NCBI GenBank assembly: GCA_964617665.1
Contig: CAZUAH010000244.1
Span: 1-19,778 of the forward strand
Length of the DNA: 19,778 bases
Source of the DNA: JADHUC01 sp964617665
Lineage (GTDB): Bacteria; Planctomycetota; Planctomycetia; Pirellulales; Pirellulaceae
Direction: 5' to 3'
Shown: in pieces, positions 1-7,322 of the stretch
Layout: each line of letters starts with the position of its first letter
How positions within the stretch are numbered: position 1 is the first letter of the stretch
Notes under the pieces: model-generated
Seen by the model: the letters and a program-made list of their open reading frames with translations, nothing else
Database searches by the model: none
Told to the model about the DNA's origin: nothing
Position numbers and translations under genes: made by a program

Positions 1-1
1 C

Positions 2-871
2 GCCGAATATCCGGCTCGTCATCGAGAATCCAACAGCATTTTGGTGCCGAGGCAGTATGTTGATTCAGAGCGACTGGTGGTTGCGCTGATGGGCGACCCG
101 CAGATTCATATGAATCCCAAGAGCCCGGAATACGCGCGGACGGCGATGTCAGATATTGAGAAGGTCCCGCACGACTTTCTTGTGGTGTTAGGCGATCTCG
201 TTCAAAACAACCCTAAGTTCTACGATGACTACGAGGCGATCATCCTGGAAGAATCCACTCGACCAGTATTCAGCGTCGCGGGTAACGCGGACCTCAACTG
301 CGGGCTAGGTGAATACCAACGCCGCACGGGCATGCCGTTATATTTCTCGATCTATCGTCGTGGAATTCGCTTCATCTTTCTCAGCGTGACGAAGGTCACC
401 GGCCCGAAGACGCACATTTGCTGTCTAGGCAAGGAGCAGATGGATTGGCTGCAATCTCGGTTGGCGGCGGACAAGGAAGCAACGACTGTCATCTTTCATC
501 ACGCCCCAGTGTTCGAAACGACATGGCGTAGCGAAGATCGCGAGTCGTTGCCTTTCCCCGGATCCATGTATCTGCAGGAATCGAAGCAGATGCGAGAGCT
601 GTTCCGCCGGTATCCGAATATCAAGGTGTACGCTCACGGGCATCTGCATCACACGTACGGAGTCAAGGACGAGTTTGGCCGCGGCGAGTACTGCCTGGAG
701 AACGGAGTATTGCATGTCAGTGTTGGCGCCACCGCGGGCAATCGCGGTAGCAGTTTCCTCTGTGTAGAACAGGATCGCATCGTGATGCGAGTTCGCGATC
801 ATAGTCAGGCCAAATGGAAGGATCAGTTCGAGTATGTCCTGAAAGCCAAAACCACACTGAAGGATATTTAG
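2..871 (+). CDS. Calcineurin-like metallophosphoesterase, 5' end outside window
   Basis: The reading frame is open from base 2 to the stop at 869-871. A TTG at 41 is the first possible start in the window, but no convincing ribosome binding site precedes it, so the gene most likely begins upstream and may carry a signal peptide there. Counting from the TTG, the metallophosphoesterase blocks appear in order: GDPQIH (D19, H23), GDLVQN (D52), GNAD (N82), HHAP (H153/H154) and GHLH (H201, H203). These are the two-metal ligand blocks of the calcineurin-like fold, which hydrolyses phosphomonoesters or phosphodiesters; the substrate cannot be told from sequence. The usual GNH(D/E) block reads GNAD, so the histidine that normally helps catalysis is alanine. 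The GH127 gene starts 10 bases after the stop, and its binding site overlaps this stop, so the two are probably co-transcribed. Family is sure; activity is uncertain. Confidence 0.85.
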   Translation, partial: AEYPARHRESNSILVPRQYVDSERLVVALMGDPQIHMNPKSPEYARTAMSDIEKVPHDFLVVLGDLVQNNPKFYDDYEAIILEESTRPVFSVAGNADLNCGLGEYQRRTGMPLYFSIYRRGIRFIFLSVTKVTGPKTHICCLGKEQMDWLQSRLAADKEATTVIFHHAPVFETTWRSEDRESLPFPGSMYLQESKQMRELFRRYPNIKVYAHGHLHHTYGVKDEFGRGEYCLENGVLHVSVGATAGNRGSSFLCVEQDRIVMRVRDHSQAKWKDQFEYVLKAKTTLKDI

Positions 872-881
872 GAGACTTCAG

Positions 882-2738
882 ATGAGACGATGCCTCCACA
901 CCGTGCGCATAACCTATGCAATTTTCATTGGCGTGGCTGCTTGCTTTGCGCCATCCAGCGGCGTGTCAGCTCAAGAGACGAGGGAAACGGCCAGCGGCAT
1001 CTGGCGGCCTTTGCCCAGTTCGCATGAGGAGGGGCTGCTTGCCGATCGAGTCGGACTGTGGCGCGAGAATCGTCTCTGGTACATATCCGATAGCGGGTAT
1101 CTGCTATCGGGCTTTGAATCGCGACCCGGCGTTCACCCGTGGCAGGGAGAACATGTTGGCAAATGGCTCCACGCCGCAACTCTGGCCTACGAAGAGACCG
1201 GCGATCAGAGACTCGGACGGCGACTGCATGAGACCGTCCGGCGGCTGTTGGCGACGCAACATTCCGATGGATATCTTGGGACGTATGCAACTGACAAACG
1301 CTTCTACTCGGCGCCGACGGATAAGCGTAGTTGGGATGTCTGGTCGCATCGATACAACCTGTACGGTCTGCTGACCTACGAGCGATTTCATCCGGATGAC
1401 CGCATTGTCGGTGCCTGCGAGCGAATGGGAGACTTGTTGATCGCCGCCTTTGGCGAAGGCAAGGCGGACATTGCCCAGAATGGAACAAGACAAGGCATAT
1501 CGAGTACGACCGTACTCGAATCGATAATGATGCTCTACGAACGGACGCGGGAGGAGCGTTTTCTCAAGTTCGCGAGACATATCGTTCAGTGCAGTGAGAA
1601 TGCGCCCGGTTTGCGCCTAATGGGCTCCATGTTGAAGAAAGAGGATGTTTCTGGGTCGGGTGATGGCAAGGCCTATCAGTTGATGGCCAACCTGCTGGGT
1701 TACCTGCTCCTGTACAAGAACACGGGCGATGAGCGATACCTGGCGACCGTGCAAAACGGCTGGGAGAACATCAAGGCTAACCATCTGTACGTGACGGGAG
1801 GGCCTTGGAGTCGAAAGATGCCCTACAACGGAAACAAAGAGTGCTTTGCTCTTTCGAAGGATTTCTCCCCTGAGCATGCGGACGTCGAGACCTGCTCGAC
1901 GACCACATGGATTCAGTTGAATCTGCACCTATTGGAGCTAACCGGCCAAGGCAAGTATGCCGAAAAGGCGGAACGAGCGGTTTTCAATGCCCTGCTCGCC
2001 GCGCAATATGGTGAGGGAGGCGACGAGTGGTGTTATTTCACTCGAGCCAACCAGAACTCGCGTCCCTACAATGACAAGTTCCACTGCTGTGCTTCGAGCG
2101 GACCGCGGGCGCTGGAGATGTTCTCGCACTATCTGATCGGCGAAGTCGATGGCGGCATCTCGCTCACCAGCTTGGTTCCCTGCAGCGCGGTTCTGCCGGA
2201 TTCGTTGGGCGGGGGCAAGGTCAGAGTGACGGGGAACTACCCGCGCAACCCTAACATCAAAATCCGGTTCGAAGAAGCGCACGACAGAGAGTTTGTTCTT
2301 GAGTTCCGAAATCCCGCGGACTCGCGCCTTGCATCCGCCCAGATCAACGGCGGCGATATCACCGTCAGCAAGAATGATCGTGGATACTACCAAATCCGCC
2401 GGGTCTGGAAGACAGGTGACGAGATCACGATAGAATTCGAGTTTCTGCTCAAGAGCCATGTCGAGACGCCGAGGGCCGGTCAGAGCTGGGTCGCCTTTAC
2501 CTATGGGCCTTGGGCACTGGCGCAGACGACGGGCAAGGACACCGTCCTCGTCGAGCCGTTTGTAGGGAAGGAAGTTCTGTCAAAACCGGCATCTGAATGG
2601 CTTGCGCCGTACAAGCCGCGGGAGGGAGGCGATCCCACATTCCGTATCAAGTACACGGGAATCCTGTTGTCGCCATATTACGCCACGGGAAGCAAAGAGA
2701 CTGGGTCCCGCACGTACTTCAAGCCGATCCGACAGTAG
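882..2738 (+). CDS. Secreted GH127-type beta-L-arabinofuranosidase (DUF1680)
   Basis: A 618-residue protein with a Sec signal peptide (hydrophobic stretch about 10-28, likely cut after VSA near residue 30). The body has the alpha/alpha-barrel pattern of the DUF1680/GH127 family, ending in a beta-sandwich and the family-like tail SRTYFKPI. GH127 enzymes remove terminal beta-L-arabinofuranosyl residues using a zinc-bound cysteine nucleophile. In the Bifidobacterium enzyme HypBA1 the key residues are E322 (acid/base), E338, C340, C417 (nucleophile) and C418. Here E320, E336, C338, C402 and C403 fall in matching motifs (KECF, VETC, HCCA) with the same 16-residue spacing between the two glutamates, so the site looks intact. 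GGAGA at 871-875 lies 6 bases before the ATG and overlaps the upstream stop. The family is sure; the exact sugar (L-arabinose or a related substrate) is inferred. Confidence 0.92.
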   Translation: MRRCLHTVRITYAIFIGVAACFAPSSGVSAQETRETASGIWRPLPSSHEEGLLADRVGLWRENRLWYISDSGYLLSGFESRPGVHPWQGEHVGKWLHAATLAYEETGDQRLGRRLHETVRRLLATQHSDGYLGTYATDKRFYSAPTDKRSWDVWSHRYNLYGLLTYERFHPDDRIVGACERMGDLLIAAFGEGKADIAQNGTRQGISSTTVLESIMMLYERTREERFLKFARHIVQCSENAPGLRLMGSMLKKEDVSGSGDGKAYQLMANLLGYLLLYKNTGDERYLATVQNGWENIKANHLYVTGGPWSRKMPYNGNKECFALSKDFSPEHADVETCSTTTWIQLNLHLLELTGQGKYAEKAERAVFNALLAAQYGEGGDEWCYFTRANQNSRPYNDKFHCCASSGPRALEMFSHYLIGEVDGGISLTSLVPCSAVLPDSLGGGKVRVTGNYPRNPNIKIRFEEAHDREFVLEFRNPADSRLASAQINGGDITVSKNDRGYYQIRRVWKTGDEITIEFEFLLKSHVETPRAGQSWVAFTYGPWALAQTTGKDTVLVEPFVGKEVLSKPASEWLAPYKPREGGDPTFRIKYTGILLSPYYATGSKETGSRTYFKPIRQ

Positions 2739-2775
2739 GCATAGGGCCGTTTCCACCGGGCGAGAGATTCAGGAA

Positions 2776-2792
2776 TTGAGGGCGGCCCTCGA
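2776..2792. terminator. Small hairpin between convergent genes
   Basis: Between the convergent stops at 2738 and 2805, GAGGG (2778-2782) pairs with CCCTC (2786-2790) around a CGG loop, and the stem can extend by a T-G wobble and a T-A pair. A further AGGGCCG (2743-2749) could pair with CGGCCCT (2783-2789) as an alternative fold. No T-run follows on either strand, so it is not a textbook intrinsic terminator; its place between convergent genes is the main argument for a terminator role. Confidence 0.25.
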
Positions 2793-2804
2793 TGCCGTGG
2801 GGAT

Positions 2805-4076
2805 CTAGAACCGTACGTCATAGCAGTACAGGGTGTCGTGATAGCGTAGGAAGAGCCTGCCCTTGCAGAGCACAGGATGGGCCCATGCGTCCTTGCGTTT
2901 GGCGAGCTCAAAACTCCCAACGGTCCGAAAGCCGTCTCTCGTCAATTCCTGAAGCGTCATGTTGCCTCGCTCCGTGAGGCAGTAGTATCGACCGTCGGCA
3001 TAGATGACCGAACCGCGAGGAATGTCGGCCAGATGCTTCGGCGTTCCCGTCGCAGGATCGATGGCTAACCAGCCCTTGGCCATGCCGCGGCTGCTGGCGC
3101 CGAAGAGACGCCCTGCGACGGACACCAGTCCCCCGTGGCCCACCTTCAGGTCCGCTGTCCACGCTCTGTCCGCTGCCACACTTGCGAACTGTACTCCATA
3201 CATCCCACCAAAGTCACGACTAGCGTTCGTGAAGATCAACCGATCATTTGAGAGAACCGGCGTGCTCACGATTGTGGCCTTTGGGTCCAAGTGCCTCATC
3301 TTCCAGCACAGTCTGCCGCTGTCGGCATCCACCGCGAAGGCATACCGCGCTCCGCCGTTAACAAGTAGACGCTGCTTTCCCACAGCGATCAGAACCGGGG
3401 ACGCGTAGGATGGCTGCTCCTCGTCGATAGGCGGACTGGCCCAGACCGTCGCACCAGTGAGTTTGTCAAGCGCTGCCATGAGCGCTTTCTTTCCGGCCGG
3501 CGTAAGGAACACGTGGTCGCCGTCTACCAGCAGCGACTCACTGATGCCCCAGGTGATGTTCTTTCCCTGGAAACGGTGGAGCATCTCGATCGCCCACAGC
3601 TCGGTTCCCGTGGCTGCGTCCAGGCAAGCGACTCGGCCGTGAGCGTTCATATGATACAACTTGCCGTCATCGTAAGTGCATGCAGAGCGGGCGCCCGGAA
3701 ACGAGCGTTTCCACGCAGCACCGTTGGTCGTTTGCCAACGGCGAGAGCCGTCCAGCGAGAAAGCGCGAATGATCAAGTCGTCTTCTTCATCGCCGGTAAT
3801 ATAAATGGTGTCATTGACGACGATCGGCGACGAGTAACCTCGACCGATGCCGGAGATCTTCCCGATACATTTCGGTCCGCCAGAAGGCCATGATGGCAAG
3901 AGACCGGTTTCATCACTGACGCCATCGCGGCGAGGGCCACGCCATTGCGGCCAGTCAGGTGCGACCGAGCGAACCAAGGTGAGGACTTGTGGTTCCTCTG
4001 CAATGACAAGGGGCGTAATGGAAAGAAACACCGCAACCCACACGATGTAAACAGCACGGCTCGCGTGCCCGCTCAT
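2805..4076 (-). CDS. Secreted PQQ-like beta-propeller protein
   Basis: The frame is open further upstream, but the ATG at 4076 is chosen because AGGAGGAAC stands just before it and the protein then begins with a good Sec signal (hydrophobic IVWVAVFLSITPLVIA, residues 11-26). The 423-residue product continues with DWPQWRGP (41-48), the hallmark opening of planctomycete PQQ-like propeller proteins, followed by repeated propeller strands such as VACLDAATGTELW (149-161) and AALDKLTGATVW (201-212). These repeats build a beta-propeller outside the cytoplasm. The same fold occurs in BamB and in PQQ-dependent dehydrogenases, but I see nothing that proves PQQ binding, so a scaffold or binding role is as likely as catalysis. 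It lies 208 bases downstream of the HD-HSP90 gene, with its own candidate promoter in the gap, and is convergent with the GH127 gene. Confidence 0.88.
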   Translation of the reverse strand: MSGHASRAVYIVWVAVFLSITPLVIAEEPQVLTLVRSVAPDWPQWRGPRRDGVSDETGLLPSWPSGGPKCIGKISGIGRGYSSPIVVNDTIYITGDEEDDLIIRAFSLDGSRRWQTTNGAAWKRSFPGARSACTYDDGKLYHMNAHGRVACLDAATGTELWAIEMLHRFQGKNITWGISESLLVDGDHVFLTPAGKKALMAALDKLTGATVWASPPIDEEQPSYASPVLIAVGKQRLLVNGGARYAFAVDADSGRLCWKMRHLDPKATIVSTPVLSNDRLIFTNASRDFGGMYGVQFASVAADRAWTADLKVGHGGLVSVAGRLFGASSRGMAKGWLAIDPATGTPKHLADIPRGSVIYADGRYYCLTERGNMTLQELTRDGFRTVGSFELAKRKDAWAHPVLCKGRLFLRYHDTLYCYDVRF

Positions 4077-4112
4077 ATTCGTTCCTCCTGTTTGTGAATG
4101 TTGTGCGTGAGG

Positions 4113-4121
4113 AGTATAGCA
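4113..4121 (-). promoter_or_regulatory. Candidate extended -10 promoter for the PQQ-like propeller gene
   Basis: On the minus strand this reads TGCTATACT, an extended -10 element (TGn followed by TATACT, one mismatch to TATAAT). It lies 36 bases upstream of the ATG at 4076. No good -35 box is seen at the usual distance, which is tolerated for extended -10 promoters. The match to E. coli-type sigma-70 rules is only suggestive in this lineage. Confidence 0.35.
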
Positions 4122-4284
4122 CGAATGCGTTGAGTATGCGCTCGAAGGCAGGCAGGAACAGGCGCATCCTGCCCACGCCGCGGGCCAAGACATAGAATGC
4201 CATCCCACCAGGAGCGGCTCAGGCACTATGCGGCATGCCGACAGTCTCGCCAACGCGACTCCCGTCTGGTTTATCGCGGCGCTT

Positions 4285-6972
4285 TCACGTGCCCGGCTCG
4301 TCTACCCTAGCTGGGTGCACGAGTGTATCACTTGTCATCCGAATTCCGCCACCTTCTAGGTTTTCATCTTTCCTGAAGATGCCCGCATCCAAGACATCAA
4401 TTAAGGGCACTTTCCAAGCCTGAGCCACTGCCTCAATTGCAGCGCCCCAAGGCGACATCCAAAACCGATTCCACACGGGATGGTCGGCACGACGACGAGG
4501 ATCTCGATCAGGCCTAAAGTCGTGGAGCCTCTTCATTCTACCGCTCGACACCCCAAGTTGGTCTTCCTTGAGTTTCGGAGGATTCCATCCCGCGACACCC
4601 CAGTGTTCTTGAATTAGTTCTAGCTTGTCAGGCAAATCCGTCTGACCTGCGATATCATCGAAGCTCTTGTATCCTTCTCGATCACGGAAGATTGGGAGGC
4701 CGCCTGTATCTCCGCCAAGAACGCGAATCAGCATGGCGACGTCCTTTAGCGCATTCGTGTCGTTCGTAAGCGATGTCGCTAATCGACTTTGACTTGTAGC
4801 CCAATTCGCCAGTGGCAAACCCTCTAAGCACGCTCTTGCGGTGCTCAGATTCCTCGATGCCTTTGACGCACTGCCAATAAAGAGACCACAAAGATCCCCT
4901 GTTCCCATCGCCCGGAATTGGCCAGCCGTGACCTCGGCAGGGGCGTACAGCCCCCGACGCAAATTCGTACCGATCCTGTACGCAATGGCAATCGCCGCCC
5001 GTCCAATGAGCTCACCGTTCTGGCTAACAATTGGCGAAATGTTCTCTGCGATTCGCCTGCACGATTCGTCTTGAAGAATCACGTCTACATCATCTCGGTA
5101 CAGCAGCAATCTACGAATCAGCTCGGACGCCTCGATTGTCGTCCAGTCATTTGCGTTTATCGCGGCGCAAGAGACTCCGCTCTCCGAAGTTCGCAGAGCG
5201 ACGTCGAACGCTGGTGCGAGCCAGACGCAAAGATCGGGCAAGGACCATGGTTGTTCCTTCTGATACTGATTCTCCGGAAAAGGCGGCCACGGCCAGAACG
5301 TTCCAGGTCCAAGCAATCCGCCCTTCTGCCGAGGATCTCCTTTCAATCGCAGTGAAACAACCGTGCCTGGGTCGAGGAGTTGTTCGTCCAGTTCCGCGGG
5401 TCGGAGAATGATTCTTCCTTTCAGCCCCTTCGCGAATTCAAGAACGCGGCAATCCGCCTGAGCGTCAGAAGGTCGTCGAGTAACTACGCGAACTGACGAC
5501 GCAATCATGAATACGGAAAAGAAGCCGATCCCGTACTTCCCGGTCGGCTCGAATCCGAGTGCCGCGAGCCCTGGATGTTCCTGGAGCGCTTGCTGCGATT
5601 TCCAGTAGCTCATCCCAAAATCCAAAAGGTGTCCGGCCAGGACATCGTCAGACATGCCAATGCCATTGTCCGATACGGTTAGAACGAAACCGTGCTCATC
5701 TTCTGAGAGCTCAACTTCGATCTTCCCCCAATCACCCGGACGAGACTCCTTCATTCTCCTTGCAACCACAGCGTCACGAGCATTTTGAAGAAGCTCGCGT
5801 AACGGGACATAAGGTCGATCACCGTAGAGGCCCTGCCCGCCCAATGTCTCAATAAGTTTTGCGACATCCGAAACATGGACCGAAGTGTCAACAGGCGTCC
5901 AACCATCAACCTTGATGAAGCGGATTAGTTGTTTGTGAAACTGTATGCCCGCCACTCGATTCGCTGATAACTGCGGGCGACTAAGGTCCGACAGGCACGC
6001 GTCGGCTCCTCGGAGCTCGCTATCGGCTAGCTGGAGCAGTTCTTTCCCTACCCACCAGGCATCCGAATCGCAACGTTGGAATGGCGAACTGCTAGTGAAC
6101 ACAACCGCTCGATTCTCCACGAACGGAGCCATCATTCGCTCTTGGAACTTCCAGTGATTCTCGGCGACGCCCGTCGGCTTTCGCAGAGATCGCAGTAAAG
6201 CTGGCGCGCGACGCGAGTCTATCTGAATTGCATCGCATGTGCGCAAGATCACCGCCAGCTTGAGCGGATCAACGTGCCATTCTGGTGGCCCGCAGGCTAG
6301 CGGCCCATGCGTCTCAGAGAGTTGCTCCGTCACCTTGTCAATAGCCCACCAGTGACTGTGTGCGATTTGTCCAATCAAATGTCCGAATGCTTCTCGGAGG
6401 TCGGCATCATCAATCAAGTACCTTGGGTTGCCACTACTATCCGCAGGAAAGCTCGCGAGCGCCAATCCAGACGCCTGCTGTGCGTGGCGCTGGCGCAAGA
6501 AGAACTCGGTAGCCTCTTGTTCGATATCTGCAGGCAGGTTGGAGTAGTCCTCTTCTCGAATTGGCCGACCCACGTCTCGGCGGAAAGCGATAGCTGCACA
6601 GTCTCTCCAGAGAGTTGTCTGTTTAACGTCTTCACGAATGTCTTGATAGCTCGCCAATGCTAGGCCGGCATCGTGCAGGAGAAACGCACCGCCGAGAACA
6701 TAGACTTCGGAACTGTTGATTGGATAGTCGTCACCAAGAAGGAGATCAGCACACTGCCACAGTGCGTCAGTGTGTTCAACATCGTGGACAGTCAAATCTC
6801 GAAACGATCGGCTGATCTCGCCAGTCAAAACCGAAACGCGATTGTGAAAGAGTTTGAACGATTCTCGGAGACGTGATACGTAATCGCGTTCGAGTTGTTG
6901 ATTCGGTGAGTCGTTGTACTTCCTTTCGCTGAGCGAACGTCTCCAAAGCGCCGTTGATTGGATAATTTGCAT
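4285..6972 (-). CDS. HD-domain + HSP90-type (GHKL) ATPase fusion, candidate conflict/defence protein
   Basis: An 895-residue protein without signal peptide or membrane segment, so cytoplasmic. Residues about 30-260 form an HD metal-dependent phosphohydrolase-like domain with a full set of candidate metal ligands: H63 and H67 in TVHDVEHTDAL, H100-D101 in LLHDAG, and D247 in RTCDAIQ. Residues about 370-560 hold an HSP90/GHKL ATPase with the N box (E393 to N397, RELLQNARDA), the DNGIGM box (435-440) and the GKYGIGF lid box (478-484), all intact. The roughly 330 C-terminal residues match nothing I recognise beyond a possible HSP90 middle-like region. HD + HSP90 fusions have been noted in comparative work on bacterial conflict systems; I recall an HD-CE domain name but cannot verify it here. 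Start: the ATG at 6972 has AGGA three bases upstream and a good promoter behind it. The neighbours are unrelated secreted proteins, so it may be a stand-alone system. Function is inferred, not shown. Confidence 0.85.
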   Translation of the reverse strand: MQIIQSTALWRRSLSERKYNDSPNQQLERDYVSRLRESFKLFHNRVSVLTGEISRSFRDLTVHDVEHTDALWQCADLLLGDDYPINSSEVYVLGGAFLLHDAGLALASYQDIREDVKQTTLWRDCAAIAFRRDVGRPIREEDYSNLPADIEQEATEFFLRQRHAQQASGLALASFPADSSGNPRYLIDDADLREAFGHLIGQIAHSHWWAIDKVTEQLSETHGPLACGPPEWHVDPLKLAVILRTCDAIQIDSRRAPALLRSLRKPTGVAENHWKFQERMMAPFVENRAVVFTSSSPFQRCDSDAWWVGKELLQLADSELRGADACLSDLSRPQLSANRVAGIQFHKQLIRFIKVDGWTPVDTSVHVSDVAKLIETLGGQGLYGDRPYVPLRELLQNARDAVVARRMKESRPGDWGKIEVELSEDEHGFVLTVSDNGIGMSDDVLAGHLLDFGMSYWKSQQALQEHPGLAALGFEPTGKYGIGFFSVFMIASSVRVVTRRPSDAQADCRVLEFAKGLKGRIILRPAELDEQLLDPGTVVSLRLKGDPRQKGGLLGPGTFWPWPPFPENQYQKEQPWSLPDLCVWLAPAFDVALRTSESGVSCAAINANDWTTIEASELIRRLLLYRDDVDVILQDESCRRIAENISPIVSQNGELIGRAAIAIAYRIGTNLRRGLYAPAEVTAGQFRAMGTGDLCGLFIGSASKASRNLSTARACLEGLPLANWATSQSRLATSLTNDTNALKDVAMLIRVLGGDTGGLPIFRDREGYKSFDDIAGQTDLPDKLELIQEHWGVAGWNPPKLKEDQLGVSSGRMKRLHDFRPDRDPRRRADHPVWNRFWMSPWGAAIEAVAQAWKVPLIDVLDAGIFRKDENLEGGGIRMTSDTLVHPARVDEPGT

Positions 6973-7322
6973 CTATCCTGGTTCCTTCGTTCACCGCGCT
7001 GTACTAGTAATTATCCGGTCGTGCCTCCAGTTGCCAAGGAGAGCAGAAGTAGTTTTCCTCCGTTGAGCGAGGCAGATAAACAGTCAGATCTATGGCAACA
7101 AGTACCGGCTTCAAGACTCGGTCTTCCTTGGCCAGCCGTCTGACCGTAACGCGGATTGGAGCTCGAACGCCTCCGGTCCGCTGGCAGCGGAGAACGTGTA
7201 GGTGTTAGATCGGGGACGAATAGATACCCGGCGGTGCGGCCGGCGCCCTTGACGTGGTTGACGACGGCCGTTCCGATATGACGATATGCGATTGGTCCCC
7301 TTAGCAAGCGAAGGAGGTACAC
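6973..7322. other. 350-base gene-free divergent spacer
   Basis: This stretch separates two divergent genes. Next to the minus-strand gene it holds a good sigma-70-like promoter (7010-7037). Next to the plus-strand gene it holds AAGGAGGT (7311-7318) as ribosome binding site. Two short tandem repetitions occur: TTGACG at 7249-7254 and 7258-7263, and GATATG at 7275-7280 and 7283-7288; the second TTGACG with the second GATATG would make a poor promoter with 19-base spacing. The frames that cross 7040-7290 encode nothing recognisable. I see no RNA gene and no clear gene remnant. Confidence 0.5.
7010..7037 (-). promoter_or_regulatory. Candidate sigma-70-type promoter of the HD-HSP90 gene
   Basis: On the minus strand TTGGCA (7032-7037) and GATAAT (7010-7015) are each one base from the -35 and -10 consensus and are 16 bases apart. 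Initiation would fall near 7003, giving a leader of about 30 bases before the ATG at 6972. This is the best promoter-like site found in the window by eye. Confidence 0.5.

Noticed and set aside
82..91. FFFGGGW in the alpha/beta hydrolase (residues 82-88, gene at 12272-13198) as a broken oxyanion hole
   Set aside because: Phenylalanine instead of histidine before GGGW is, as far as I recall, common in this environmental esterase group; the triad is intact, so it is not treated as a defect. Positions here are residues, not bases.
4077..4253. Upstream extension of the PQQ-like propeller gene to an earlier start at 4253
   Set aside because: The extra 59 residues are Cys/Ser-rich and unlike a protein start, while AGGAGGAAC and a clean signal peptide support the ATG at 4076.
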